DNA of 64,000 bases from an uncultured bacterium (GTDB lineage Bacteria > Bacteroidota > Bacteroidia > Bacteroidales > Bacteroidaceae): positions 37,668 through 101,667 of the forward strand of contig CAMNOK010000002.1 in the NCBI GenBank assembly GCA_946546825.1, read 5' to 3'. The notes beneath the pieces are model-generated. The model made no database searches. It worked only from the letters and a program-made list of their open reading frames with translations, and was not told where the DNA came from. Shown here one piece after another: positions 20,781 to 30,514 of this stretch. A program made the translations under genes and the position numbers. Every line of letters starts with the position of its first letter. Position 1 is the stretch's first letter.

Positions 20781-23261
20781 TTATGCTTGTTCTCTAAACT
20801 TGGCCAGAATGTTGTTTAGTGTGTTCTCGTCGGCAACAAGGACATCGCGTGGCTTGGCACCATTCGACTGTCCGACGATACCTGCGGCTTCCAGCTGATC
20901 CATGAGTCGCCCTGCTCGGTTGTAGCCGATAGAGAAACGGCGCTGTATCATACTGGTTGAACCTTGTTGAGTCGTGACAATGGCGTGAGCGGCTTCCTCA
21001 AAGAATGGGTCAAGGGAATGGCTGTCCACGTTACCTGTACCACCTGTACCATTTTCTTCTATTGCGGGTTCGGGTAGTTCCATGGGTTCAACCGGTCCGG
21101 GCTGCTCTTGGATGAACTTGTTGATGCGTTCTACTTCTGGCGTGTCAACAAAAGCACACTGCACACGTACGGGATCATTGCCTACAAGGATGAGCATGTC
21201 ACCACGACCAACCAACTGGTCTGCACCTTTCTGGTCGAGAATGGTGCGAGAGTCTATCTGTGAACTTACGCGGAATGCTATACGTCCTGGGAAGTTTGCC
21301 TTGATGGTTCCAGTGATGATGTTGGTAGTCGGTCGTTGAGTGGCAATAATCATGTGAATACCGACGGCACGGGCCAGCTGCGCAATACGGGCAATCGGCA
21401 ACTCGATTTCCTTGCCTGCTGTCATGATGAGGTCACCAAACTCATCAATGACAACCACGATGTAAGGCATATAGGCGTGACCGTCTGTCAACTTGAGCTT
21501 GCGGTTAATAAACTTCTCGTTATACTCTTTCACATTTCTGGCTCCTGCCAATTTCAACAGATCGTATCGGGTGTCCATAAGCTTGCAGAGAGAATTGAGC
21601 GTGCGTACAACCTTTGTTACGTCTGTGATAATGGGCTCTTCTTCGTTTTCTGGCAATGTCGCCATAAAGTGGTTGACCAAAGGCGAATAGATGCTAAACT
21701 CCACTTTCTTTGGGTCAACAAGCACCAGCTTCAGTTCGTTCGGATGTTTCTTGTAAAGTAGTGAGGTGATAATGGCATTCAAACCGACAGACTTACCTTG
21801 ACCGGTTGCACCTGCCACCAGCAGATGGGGTATCTTAGCCAAGTCAGCCATATACACATCGTTGGTAATGGTCTTTCCCAAGGCGATAGGCAGGTCCATC
21901 TTTGTTTCCTGGAATTTCTTTGAGTTCAGAATACTCTCCATGGAGACAATGTTTGGCTTCTTGTTTGGGACCTCAATACCGATGGTTCCCTTACCAGGCA
22001 TGGGTGCAATGATGCGAATACCTAATGCAGCCAGGTTCAAGGCGATGTCGGCCTCCAGATTCTTTATCCTTGAAATTCGAACACCTTCGGCTGGTGTGAT
22101 TTCGTAAAGTGTGATAGTAGGGCCAACGGTGGCTTTGATTTCGCGGATGGCTACGCCGAAACTATTCAGCACTTCAATGATTCGGTTGTTGTTGGAACGC
22201 ACTTCAACCATATCAACCTCAGGGGTGTCACTGTTATCATATTTTTTCAATAAATCAAGGGTCGGGAACTTGTATTTAAGGAATGGTTCGCGCGGATTGA
22301 TGGGACTCTTAAGCAATTCTTCATCACTGACAGTTTTGCCAGTGGCGGCCTCGTCTGAGGGAGCTATTTCCACGGTTAGTTCTCCTGCGTGAAGATTATT
22401 TGTTATAGTGTTGGGCTTTTTTTCAGTCTTCTTGTTATTTGGCTCAGATTCGGTTTTAAACTCGGTCAAGTCAATGACTGTAGGAGCTTCTTCTTGTTTG
22501 GACTTAGGTGTCGGGTCAAAATCGGAGGAATCATGGGCACCTGTCAATGTGTCATCTGTTATTTCAGCTTCTTCGTTATAGGGCTCTTCTTTTTTTGCCA
22601 TGGCATTGGTGATGGTAAATTTTGTCTTGCTCATGAGATGCCCCAGTGGGTTAAGAGACTTGCGTATATAGGTAATGGTTTCTGCACTGATAAAGGTGAG
22701 AAAACTAAGTGCAATGATAATCAATACAAGCGTGAGTCCTGGGGCGCCGATGAGATTTTCAAGCTGCTGGACACAGAAAAGTCCGTGGTTACCTCCTGCG
22801 TTGAATATCTGTTCACCCATGATGGGTGCGAGAAACTTTGCAAAGGTTACAGAACACCACAGCATGACGACGGCTAAACTAAAAAACCATTTCCATAAAT
22901 TTACCGAATAAACCTTCATGAGTTTCAATCCTACAAGAATGAAGAAGATGGGAATGAAGAAGGCAGCATAGCCGAAGTTTATGGTAATGAGCGAATAGGA
23001 AATGAGTGCTCCGATGGAACCGCAATAGTTGGTAAACTTGCGGTCAGAGTTTAGCCAGTCACCCGGACGCATGTCTTCAAGTATGCTTTGATCGGCCTGG
23101 CCTGTTGTTAGATACGATGACATCGCTATTATCACATAGATGGCCATCAACACCAGTAGTGCTCCTAACAGAAAATCAGTGGTTTCATTGCTAAATATAT
23201 TTTTGAATCCTACGACATCGTTGATACCTTTGGACTTCTGTTTCATATTTTTCTTTACCAT
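20781..23261 (-). CDS. ftsK: DNA translocase FtsK/SpoIIIE
   Basis: TM N-terminus, LLVAGATGQGKSVGLNAII, IDEFGDLIMTAGKEIELPIARIAQLARAVGIHMIIATQRP, gamma domain. Confidence 0.96.
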   Translation of the reverse strand: MVKKNMKQKSKGINDVVGFKNIFSNETTDFLLGALLVLMAIYVIIAMSSYLTTGQADQSILEDMRPGDWLNSDRKFTNYCGSIGALISYSLITINFGYAAFFIPIFFILVGLKLMKVYSVNLWKWFFSLAVVMLWCSVTFAKFLAPIMGEQIFNAGGNHGLFCVQQLENLIGAPGLTLVLIIIALSFLTFISAETITYIRKSLNPLGHLMSKTKFTITNAMAKKEEPYNEEAEITDDTLTGAHDSSDFDPTPKSKQEEAPTVIDLTEFKTESEPNNKKTEKKPNTITNNLHAGELTVEIAPSDEAATGKTVSDEELLKSPINPREPFLKYKFPTLDLLKKYDNSDTPEVDMVEVRSNNNRIIEVLNSFGVAIREIKATVGPTITLYEITPAEGVRISRIKNLEADIALNLAALGIRIIAPMPGKGTIGIEVPNKKPNIVSMESILNSKKFQETKMDLPIALGKTITNDVYMADLAKIPHLLVAGATGQGKSVGLNAIITSLLYKKHPNELKLVLVDPKKVEFSIYSPLVNHFMATLPENEEEPIITDVTKVVRTLNSLCKLMDTRYDLLKLAGARNVKEYNEKFINRKLKLTDGHAYMPYIVVVIDEFGDLIMTAGKEIELPIARIAQLARAVGIHMIIATQRPTTNIITGTIKANFPGRIAFRVSSQIDSRTILDQKGADQLVGRGDMLILVGNDPVRVQCAFVDTPEVERINKFIQEQPGPVEPMELPEPAIEENGTGGTGNVDSHSLDPFFEEAAHAIVTTQQGSTSMIQRRFSIGYNRAGRLMDQLEAAGIVGQSNGAKPRDVLVADENTLNNILAKFREQA

Positions 23262-23372
23262 AAAAAGTACTTGTTGATGATTTTTAGTGCAAAAGTAGTT
23301 GAAAAAACTTATATTCGTTCATCTTTTCATACTTTTTTTCTAATTTTGCACTTTGATTGCAAAAAATCAGTC

Positions 23373-24050
23373 ATGAAGAAAATTCTTTATAGTCAGTTTG
23401 ATAAAGCTAAGATAGCAGAAATGCCCGTTGTATCATTTCCCGGACGTATTGTGGTTATCCAGTCGGTTGGAGAGGCAGAACGGGCTGTCAGCTATCTGCT
23501 CTCGCAACCTATTTTGGGCGTTGATACAGAGACTCGACCATCCTTCCGCCGAGGTGAGAGTCACAAGGTGTCACTATTGCAGGTTTCATCGAAAGAAATT
23601 TGCTTTCTGTTTCGTCTGAACATGATTGGAATCACACCGGCTATCAAACAATTACTTGAAAATACAGAAGTGCCCATGATTGGCATTTCATGGCATGATG
23701 ACATTTTATCCTTGAAACGGCGCGCTGCTTTTGTTCCAGGTAGATTTATCGATTTGCAGAACGTGGTTGGTGATATTGGAATCAAAGACATGAGTCTGCA
23801 GAAAATCTATGCCAACATTTTTCATAAGAAAATAAGTAAGCGCCAGCGGCTAACCAACTGGGATGCCGATGTGCTCAATGATAAACAAAAACAATATGCT
23901 GCCATCGATGCATGGAGCTGTATCCAGCTATATGAGGAGATTGAAAGACTGAAGCAAAATAATGAATTCGAACTTGTAGTGGTTCATATCCCAGAACCTT
24001 TGGTGATGCAAACAGAAACAAAATTGACGAATGAAAGCAATGATATATAA
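23373..24050 (+). CDS. 3'-5' exonuclease, RNase D/WRN-like
   Basis: ILGVDTETRPSF DEDD motif; YAAIDAWSCIQLYE; start refined to MKKILYSQF. Confidence 0.88.
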   Translation: MKKILYSQFDKAKIAEMPVVSFPGRIVVIQSVGEAERAVSYLLSQPILGVDTETRPSFRRGESHKVSLLQVSSKEICFLFRLNMIGITPAIKQLLENTEVPMIGISWHDDILSLKRRAAFVPGRFIDLQNVVGDIGIKDMSLQKIYANIFHKKISKRQRLTNWDADVLNDKQKQYAAIDAWSCIQLYEEIERLKQNNEFELVVVHIPEPLVMQTETKLTNESNDI

Positions 24051-25224
24051 AACTGTTTATTTGAAACATGGAAAGGAAGAATCGCTTAAACGCTTCCATC
24101 CATGGATTTTTTCAGGTGCCATCCATCACACTGACTCTGATATTGAAGAAGGCGAGGTGGTGCGAGTGTTGACGGAAAGTGGCGAATTTATCGCTGTTGG
24201 ACATTACCAAATAGGCTCTATCAGTGTACGTGTTCTGTCTTTTCACGACGTTGTTATCAATGACCAATTTTGGGAGAGCCGTCTGCAGTCCGCACTTAAC
24301 GTACGCCTTTCTCTTGGACTCGCTGATAACGAGAATAATAACACCTATCGCCTGGTGCATGGTGAAGGCGACAACCTTCCTGGACTCGTTATTGACTGTT
24401 ATGGTCCAACTGCCGTTATGCAAGCCCATAGTGTAGGTATGCATGTTGATCGAATGGCTGTCAGCAAGGCTCTGGAGAAGATAATGGGCCAGCGTATCAA
24501 ACATATCTATTACAAGAGTGAAACGACCTTACCATATATGGCAGGGTTAGGACAAGAAAATGCCTTCATCATGGGAGGAACTCAGGAGAATACGGCGATG
24601 GAAAATGGTCTGCGTTTCCATGTTGATTGGTTACGAGGCCAGAAAACTGGGTTCTTTATCGATCAGCGAGAAAACCGTAGTCTGCTCGAAACTTATGCAC
24701 ATGGACGCAGCGTACTGAACATGTTTTGTTACACGGGAGGCTTCTCCGTTTATGCCATGCGAGGTGGGGCAAGACTCGTTCATTCTGTTGATAGCAGTGC
24801 AAAGGCCATCGAGCTGACCAATCGTAACATCGAGATGAATTTCCCCGGCGACAGTCGTCATGAGGCATTCTGCGATGATGCCTTCAAATATCTTGATGCT
24901 AACGACCAAAAATATGACCTTATCATTCTCGATCCACCTGCTTTTGCAAAGCATCGCGGAGCCTTGCACAACGCTCTGAAAGGGTACATTCGCCTAAATG
25001 TCAAAGGCTTTGAACGCATCCGGAAGGGTGGCATCTTGTTTACGTTCAGTTGTTCTCAAGTTGTTACGAAAGACAACTTCCGTAATGCAGTGTTCACTGC
25101 TGCTGCACAAGCTGGCCGCAAGGTTCGCATCCTTCATCAGCTACATCAACCAGCAGACCATCCTATTAATATATATCATCCTGAGGGTGAGTATTTGAAA
25201 GGATTGGTACTGTATGTGGAGTGA
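24040..25224 (+). CDS. Class I SAM-dependent rRNA methyltransferase (PUA domain, RlmI-like)
   Basis: GEGDNLPGLVIDCYG, TGFFIDQRENR, LNMFCYTGGFSVYA, LIILDPPAFAK, FSCSQ. Confidence 0.93.
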   Translation: MIYKTVYLKHGKEESLKRFHPWIFSGAIHHTDSDIEEGEVVRVLTESGEFIAVGHYQIGSISVRVLSFHDVVINDQFWESRLQSALNVRLSLGLADNENNNTYRLVHGEGDNLPGLVIDCYGPTAVMQAHSVGMHVDRMAVSKALEKIMGQRIKHIYYKSETTLPYMAGLGQENAFIMGGTQENTAMENGLRFHVDWLRGQKTGFFIDQRENRSLLETYAHGRSVLNMFCYTGGFSVYAMRGGARLVHSVDSSAKAIELTNRNIEMNFPGDSRHEAFCDDAFKYLDANDQKYDLIILDPPAFAKHRGALHNALKGYIRLNVKGFERIRKGGILFTFSCSQVVTKDNFRNAVFTAAAQAGRKVRILHQLHQPADHPINIYHPEGEYLKGLVLYVE

Positions 25225-25299
25225 ATTTCTAATCCGAGAATACCTTGGAATTAATGGTATTCAGACGTTCTTGACTATAGAGAGATATTGAACTTGTGA

Positions 25300-26691
25300 A
25301 TGATGATTAAGAGAACGGACAACTTCGTCGCAAAAGTTGGTGACTATATTTGTCGTCATAAACTTCTGGAACTTCAGGGCCACTATTTGGTGGGCTTGTC
25401 TGGTGGGGCTGATAGTGTCGCTTTGCTTTTGGTGCTACAACGATTGGGCTATCGGGTAGAGGCTGTTCATTGTAATTTTCATTTGCGTGGCGACGAATCT
25501 AAGCGTGACGAAGAGTTTTGTGCATCATTTTGTGATCGACTCCAAGTTCCGTTTCATCGTGTCCATTTTGATACCCAAGCCTATGCAGAGTTGCACCATG
25601 AGAGTATAGAAACGGCAGCACGTAATCTTAGATATCGTTATTTTAATCGACTATGTGATGATATAGGAGCCGATGCCGTTTGTGTTGCTCATCATCGCGA
25701 TGATCAAGTAGAAACGGTGCTCATGCATCTTGTCCGCGGCTCAGGTCTTGACGGTCTCATCGGGATGCAGCCTCGCAACGGCAAGATTATTCGACCATTG
25801 TTGGGAGTGACTCGGGAAGAAATCGAGAATTTTCTCGCTTCTCTTTGTGATGCGGTGACGGGTAAACGGGGCCAGCATTATGTTATAGATAGTACCAACC
25901 TACTGACAGACGCAGCTTTGCGCAATCGTTTTCGTTTAGAGGTGCTGCCACTGCTGCGTACCCTCAACCCGGGCGTTGATAAAGTTGTTGCCAACATGGC
26001 TGAAAGGTTAAGCGGTGTGAAGAAAATCTATGACGTTGCGATAAAACACGAAACAGAGAATGCGAAGTGCAGTGATGGCTACGACATAGAGACTATCTGT
26101 CACTCGGAGGCACCGGAATGTTTACTTTATGAGATATTGCAGAGATATAATTTCTCCTCTCAGCAGGTTCATCTCGTTTTTCCACAACTTAATGGAGTGT
26201 CTGGAAGACATTGGGAAAGTAGTTCTCATGTGGCAACCGTTAATCGTGGAAAACTGATTGTTTATCCGAAAAACGACCTCATTCAAACCAGCATGCCATC
26301 GATTGTTGTGAAGGAGCCCGGGCGATATGTCTTCGGTGAGACGCAGTTCTTTGTCTTTTTAGAAGAAGAACGTGACCTGCAGGATCAACCGGGACGGAAT
26401 CGTTGGGAAGCAATGCTCGACAGCACGAAAGTCCAGTGGCCGCTGACTGTTCGTCACGTCCGGAAAGGCGACCGTTTTGTTCCCTTTGGCATGACAGGTT
26501 CAAAGTTAGTGAGTGATTATATGACAGACCGTAAGAAGTCGTTGCCCGATAAACAACGTCAGCTCGTTGTGGAAGATGCAAAAGGTAGAATCATCTGGCT
26601 TGTGGACGAACGAACAGACAATCGCTTTCGGGTAGAGAAGGAAACGACTTCTATCCTGAAAATTATTTATGGGGCAAACGAAACTTGCTGA
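25300..26691 (+). CDS. tilS: tRNA(Ile)-lysidine synthase
   Basis: LVGLSGGADSVALLLVLQRLG PP-loop, VAHHRDDQVETVLMHLVRGSG. Confidence 0.96.
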   Translation: MMIKRTDNFVAKVGDYICRHKLLELQGHYLVGLSGGADSVALLLVLQRLGYRVEAVHCNFHLRGDESKRDEEFCASFCDRLQVPFHRVHFDTQAYAELHHESIETAARNLRYRYFNRLCDDIGADAVCVAHHRDDQVETVLMHLVRGSGLDGLIGMQPRNGKIIRPLLGVTREEIENFLASLCDAVTGKRGQHYVIDSTNLLTDAALRNRFRLEVLPLLRTLNPGVDKVVANMAERLSGVKKIYDVAIKHETENAKCSDGYDIETICHSEAPECLLYEILQRYNFSSQQVHLVFPQLNGVSGRHWESSSHVATVNRGKLIVYPKNDLIQTSMPSIVVKEPGRYVFGETQFFVFLEEERDLQDQPGRNRWEAMLDSTKVQWPLTVRHVRKGDRFVPFGMTGSKLVSDYMTDRKKSLPDKQRQLVVEDAKGRIIWLVDERTDNRFRVEKETTSILKIIYGANETC

Positions 26692-28004
26692 TAGCCGACC
26701 AGCAGGTCGGTGCGGCCTCCAATGGCGCGCCAATATACGAGAAACTGATATTGGTTTTCTGTTTGGTAGAATGTGCCTTCAGACTCTAATGGCTCTATGT
26801 TGCCATCGGGACGTTGGAGTAGGTATTGGTAATTGTAATACCCCAGTTTCATGCTTTTTACCAGTGAGTATTCACCCTTTAAGTCATCGTAATCCATCCT
26901 GTATTCGGGTAGTAGCTGATCATGTGTCCAGCGTCCATTTACATAGACGTCACCGTCCAGTCGTGGCGATTTCAGTGTAAAGTGCACCAGGACATAGTCA
27001 GAGAGTCGGTCGTTATCGTAGTTATCGGAATTTCGAATGTAGAAAGCCCCATTGGCATCTTCGTCATAGACATAGTTAGGACGGGGTTCATCGGGCCAAA
27101 GCCAAGCATGATAAGTAGTTCCGTCCCATCGCATTTTTTCGATGCCGAGGGTAGCATGGTCTGGATCGGTCATCTCAAATTTACGGTATTCGTTGCCACC
27201 ATAGAATATCAGTTGGCGACAGTGGTCCCACTTTAGGCCATCGGACATGCGGTATTGTGGGTCAGCATTATAGCGGGCATCATCCCATCTGAAGTTCTGC
27301 AGGGCAACGGTATGGAGCTGAACGTCAGGTCTTGTGACCTTTAGATTGTTGTATCTTACCTGAGCTGAGAGTTGCTGGTAGCGGCTATTCATGCCCAAAT
27401 CAGTGTTGGAGGTAATATTTAACATTACATTAGCTATAGGGTCAACCACCAGGAAGTAGGCGCGGAGCACCTCTTCGTTGTCATTGTTTTCGTCGTAAAT
27501 GGTTACGCGGTAGTTTCCACTTAGTTTCAGCCGACATTCTTCATTAGGAATCTGCAGACGATAGTGGGTAAAAAGAATATTGGTGTTGAGCGATTCTTCC
27601 AGGTCTTCAAGCGCCTTTCCATCGGCAAAGCCCTGTACATATTCACTGGTGAAGAGGTCGCGGCTTGGGCTCCAGTCTGCTTCACAATGTTCCACTCGAT
27701 AGACATAGCGGTGATACTCATGGGTGAGGTCATCGAATGAGATAATAATGGGTTGCCCGCCATGTAGTTGGATAATAGGTGGTTGCAGCCAGTCATCGCC
27801 GGGTGATACCTGCAGGGAGGCAATGCGAGGATTGAGAATCTCATTGCGTTGCGCAGAGATGGAGTGCAACACAAAGAAGATGGCCATTACAAGAAGCAAT
27901 GTTGCCTTCATGTCAGATGTCCATCTCTTATTGTTCTTCTGATTCTCAGGTCTGATGTTTTTGGGGCTCTTTACTTCTATCTTTTCTTTCATGAAATATT
28001 TCAT
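26667..28004 (-). CDS. DUF5103-like protein
   Basis: Long ORF; the track start at 28091 would overlap tRNA-Thr, so start refined to about 28004 or 27992. Confidence 0.78.
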   Translation of the reverse strand: MKYFMKEKIEVKSPKNIRPENQKNNKRWTSDMKATLLLVMAIFFVLHSISAQRNEILNPRIASLQVSPGDDWLQPPIIQLHGGQPIIISFDDLTHEYHRYVYRVEHCEADWSPSRDLFTSEYVQGFADGKALEDLEESLNTNILFTHYRLQIPNEECRLKLSGNYRVTIYDENNDNEEVLRAYFLVVDPIANVMLNITSNTDLGMNSRYQQLSAQVRYNNLKVTRPDVQLHTVALQNFRWDDARYNADPQYRMSDGLKWDHCRQLIFYGGNEYRKFEMTDPDHATLGIEKMRWDGTTYHAWLWPDEPRPNYVYDEDANGAFYIRNSDNYDNDRLSDYVLVHFTLKSPRLDGDVYVNGRWTHDQLLPEYRMDYDDLKGEYSLVKSMKLGYYNYQYLLQRPDGNIEPLESEGTFYQTENQYQFLVYWRAIGGRTDLLVGYQQVSFAP

Positions 28005-28064
28005 AAAAATTATTCTGTTTCTTTTGTTGGTTCCAAAAAATATTGTATCTTTGCACTCGCTTTT

Positions 28065-28137
<73 letters not shown>

Positions 28138-28175
28138 CTTTTTGAGAAGAGAATTTCCCTTGTCTTAATTTATTT

Positions 28176-28248
28176 GCGGTAGTAGCTCAGTTGGTAGAGC
28201 ATCAGCTTCCCAAGCTGAGGGTCGCGGGTTCGAGCCCCGTTTACCGCT
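28176..28248 (+). tRNA. tRNA-Gly (CCC)
   Basis: GCGGTAG...TTACCGC acceptor, TCAGC-TTCCCAA-GCTGA anticodon arm, GGTTCGAGCCC T arm. Confidence 0.96.
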
Positions 28249-28353
28249 CCTCTGAGAAAGTCTTCCGGACAGCATGTCCGCTGTTTTATTTTTATGGTTA
28301 CATTTTTATAATTTATAAAGCAGACGTTTTAAGTGATTTTTTTGGGGGGGGGA

Positions 28354-29229
28354 TTAGAGTTCCGAATCGCTGAGCCCGAAAGTGCTGATAGACATATCGC
28401 CATGTTTAATGCCTAACTTTAGCCACTTGATGCGTTGTGCACTTGTCCCATGGGTAAACGACTCGGGCTGCACATATCCCTTTGCTTTTTTTTGCAGGTA
28501 GTTGTCTCCGATTTTCTCGGCACAGTCAATGGCCTCTTCCACATCGCCAGGTTCAAGTGACTGGTATTTCTCGTCATCATAGTGGGCCCACACTCCGGCA
28601 TAGTAGTCGGCCAGTAGCTCCAGTTTCACACTGATTCGATTGGCAGCAACCTGATCTACTTGGCTCATCTGTTGATGGGCTTGTGAAAGCGTTCCGAGAA
28701 GATATTCCACATGATGACCAACTTCATGTGCAATAACATAGGCATAGGCAAAGTCACCATCAGCTCCCAATTGACTCTTCATCTGAGTAAAGAAAGAGAG
28801 ATCGATATAGAGTTTCTGGTCTGCTGAACAGTAAAATGGGCCAACGGCAGACGAGGCGGTTCCGCAAGCACTGTTCACACGGTTAGTGAAGAGAACCAGG
28901 GTAGGGGGCGTATATTGTCTTCCCATTTGCTGGAACACTTCAGTCCAAATATCTTCCGTTCCAGCCAGAATCTGACGGGAGAATCTTGCTAACTCTTCTT
29001 CTTCGGCGGTAAAATCGCGTTGCCCTTCCATTTGTTCTTCCTGAATGGTTCCCAGTCCGCCTTGTTGCACCACGTTGGTAACCACGTCACCTATGTCACC
29101 ACCACCGATAAATGTCAGCAGTGCAATGATGAGGATACCTCCCAAACCGCCGATGCCAATCTTGGTGCCGCCGGAAAACCCCCGTCGGTCTTCCACGTTA
29201 CTACTCTCTCTTCTTCCTGTCAGTCTCAT
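28354..29229 (-). CDS. Neutral zinc metallopeptidase (YpfJ-like)
   Basis: YVIAHEVGHHVEYLLG HExxH motif; RxxSxNVEDRRG N-terminus. Confidence 0.92.
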   Translation of the reverse strand: MRLTGRRESSNVEDRRGFSGGTKIGIGGLGGILIIALLTFIGGGDIGDVVTNVVQQGGLGTIQEEQMEGQRDFTAEEEELARFSRQILAGTEDIWTEVFQQMGRQYTPPTLVLFTNRVNSACGTASSAVGPFYCSADQKLYIDLSFFTQMKSQLGADGDFAYAYVIAHEVGHHVEYLLGTLSQAHQQMSQVDQVAANRISVKLELLADYYAGVWAHYDDEKYQSLEPGDVEEAIDCAEKIGDNYLQKKAKGYVQPESFTHGTSAQRIKWLKLGIKHGDMSISTFGLSDSEL

Positions 29230-29286
29230 AAAATTCTTTAGTTGTGTATGAATATAGTCTTACCTTCACTTAACTTAATTTTCCAC

Positions 29287-29339
29287 GCAAAGTTACGCAA
29301 AAACGAGAGCAGAACAAAACAAAATCTTTTGTTTTTTAT
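29287..29339 (-). promoter_or_regulatory. Promoter cassette copy A: -7 TAACTTTG plus upstream dyad
   Basis: CAAAGTTA 29288-29295 (minus-strand TAACTTTG) and dyad AAAACAAAA-TC-TTTTGTTTT 29316-29335. Confidence 0.6.
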
Positions 29340-29370
29340 GCAGAGTGCATTGTAAGTTCGCCACTGAGTG

Positions 29371-29423
29371 GCAAAGTTACGAAAAGTCGAGAGAAGAACA
29401 AAACAAACTCGTTTGTTTTTTAT
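29371..29423 (-). promoter_or_regulatory. Promoter cassette copy B: -7 TAACTTTG plus upstream dyad
   Basis: CAAAGTTA 29372-29379 and dyad AAAACAAAC-TC-GTTTGTTTT 29400-29419; near-duplicate of copy A. Confidence 0.6.
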
Positions 29424-29449
29424 TACTGTCCGCTAAACATGTAAGTCTT

Positions 29450-29488
29450 CATCCCAACTCTGTGTAGTTCAAGAGTTGGGATGTTTTT
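29450..29488 (+). terminator. Strong intrinsic terminator hairpin
   Basis: CATCCCAACTCT / AGAGTTGGGATG perfect 12-bp stem followed by TTTTTG. Confidence 0.7.
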
Positions 29489-29521
29489 GTTTTTGAGACA
29501 AGCCCCCTATATGTTTTCATT

Positions 29522-29668
29522 GGTGTCCGATAAACTTTCATGGGGCAGCACACCGAAGGTGTGCACTTTCAGCGTCCGTCAGTTTCTTAGCCCCTCTGTT
29601 GTAATAATCGCCAGAAATATTTGACACCAATGGATTTGTAGTGAGTAGTACAGATTTTTACCGGACCC
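29522..29668. mobile_element. Possible IS/MITE remnant bounded by imperfect terminal inverted repeats
   Basis: GGTGTCCGATAAACTTT... versus ...ATTTTTACCGGACCCC; no intact transposase; internal hairpin GCACACC-GAA-GGTGTGC. Confidence 0.35.
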
Positions 29669-29715
29669 CAATAAAAAGGTACAGGTAAAGTGTTATATTT
29701 ATCAAAAAGATTTTA

Positions 29716-29800
29716 TACCTTTGCACCCAAAAGGGTGCGAGACTCGGCTGCGCCTCGGCAATTGGAGCAAGCTCCATTGCACTCTGCTTGCACGAGCCTT
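29716..29800 (+). repeat. Promoter plus structured leader with nested hairpins
   Basis: -7 TACCTTTG at 29716-29723; GCACCC-AAAA-GGGTGC; GACTCGGCTGCGCCTCGGC; TGGAGC-AA-GCTCCA. Confidence 0.5.
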
Positions 29801-29828
29801 GTGACCGTAATTATCAAAAAAGAGTATC

Positions 29829-30086
29829 ATGCCAGAGATTTGCCATTTCTACGGAATCGTCATTACGATGTATATGCCCGACCACAATCCGCCGCACTTC
29901 CATGTGCGCTACAATGAGTATCGTGCCACCATCGACATTCAGACGGGTAGAGTGACTGGGCAGATGCCACGTCGTGCGTTGCATCTGGTCTTCGAGTGGC
30001 TCGACCAGCATAAGGACGAACTGATGATGAACTGGGAACGCATGGAGAATGGTGAGACTCTGGTAAAAATAAGCCCTCTGGATTAG
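29829..30086 (+). CDS. DUF4160-like protein
   Basis: MPEICHFYGIVITMYMPDHNPPHFHVRYNEYRA motif. Confidence 0.9.
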   Translation: MPEICHFYGIVITMYMPDHNPPHFHVRYNEYRATIDIQTGRVTGQMPRRALHLVFEWLDQHKDELMMNWERMENGETLVKISPLD

Positions 30087-30089
30087 TGT

Positions 30090-30347
30090 ATGGAACAGAC
30101 AAATTCACTAAAATGGGTTACAGCCGCCCGTGCCCTTGATGGCTATAGGCTGCACCTGACCTTCAATGATGGCTGCGAACGCATTTTCGACTGCCTGCCG
30201 CTCATTGAGAAATATAAGCTCTTTGCCCCACTGCGCGACAAAGCTGTATTCGACCATTTCGACCTTGACGGATGGACGGTCTGCTGGCTCGACGGAAGCA
30301 TTGACATTGCCCCCGAACATCTTTACGAGATGGGGCATGTCGCATAG
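30090..30347 (+). CDS. DUF2442-like protein
   Basis: LHLTFNDGCERIFDCLPLIE...WLDGSIDIAPEHLYE motif; 3 nt downstream of the DUF4160 gene. Confidence 0.9.
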   Translation: MEQTNSLKWVTAARALDGYRLHLTFNDGCERIFDCLPLIEKYKLFAPLRDKAVFDHFDLDGWTVCWLDGSIDIAPEHLYEMGHVA

Positions 30348-30514
30348 CCGTGCTTCTATAATATAAGGCGTAACCCTAAAAACAGACATGCCAATGGACA
30401 GATATAAGGACATAAGACTGCACTCGACCTCTGGTTGCTTTGTACAGCAAAAACTGTCCACATTTAATTCTTATTGTTCGATAGTTGGGAATTAGAATTC
30501 TGCAAGAACTGAGC

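Noticed and set aside
26667-26691. 25-bp convergent overlap of tilS and the DUF5103 gene as special regulation
   Set aside because: Short 3' overlaps of convergent genes are common; nothing else supports a function.
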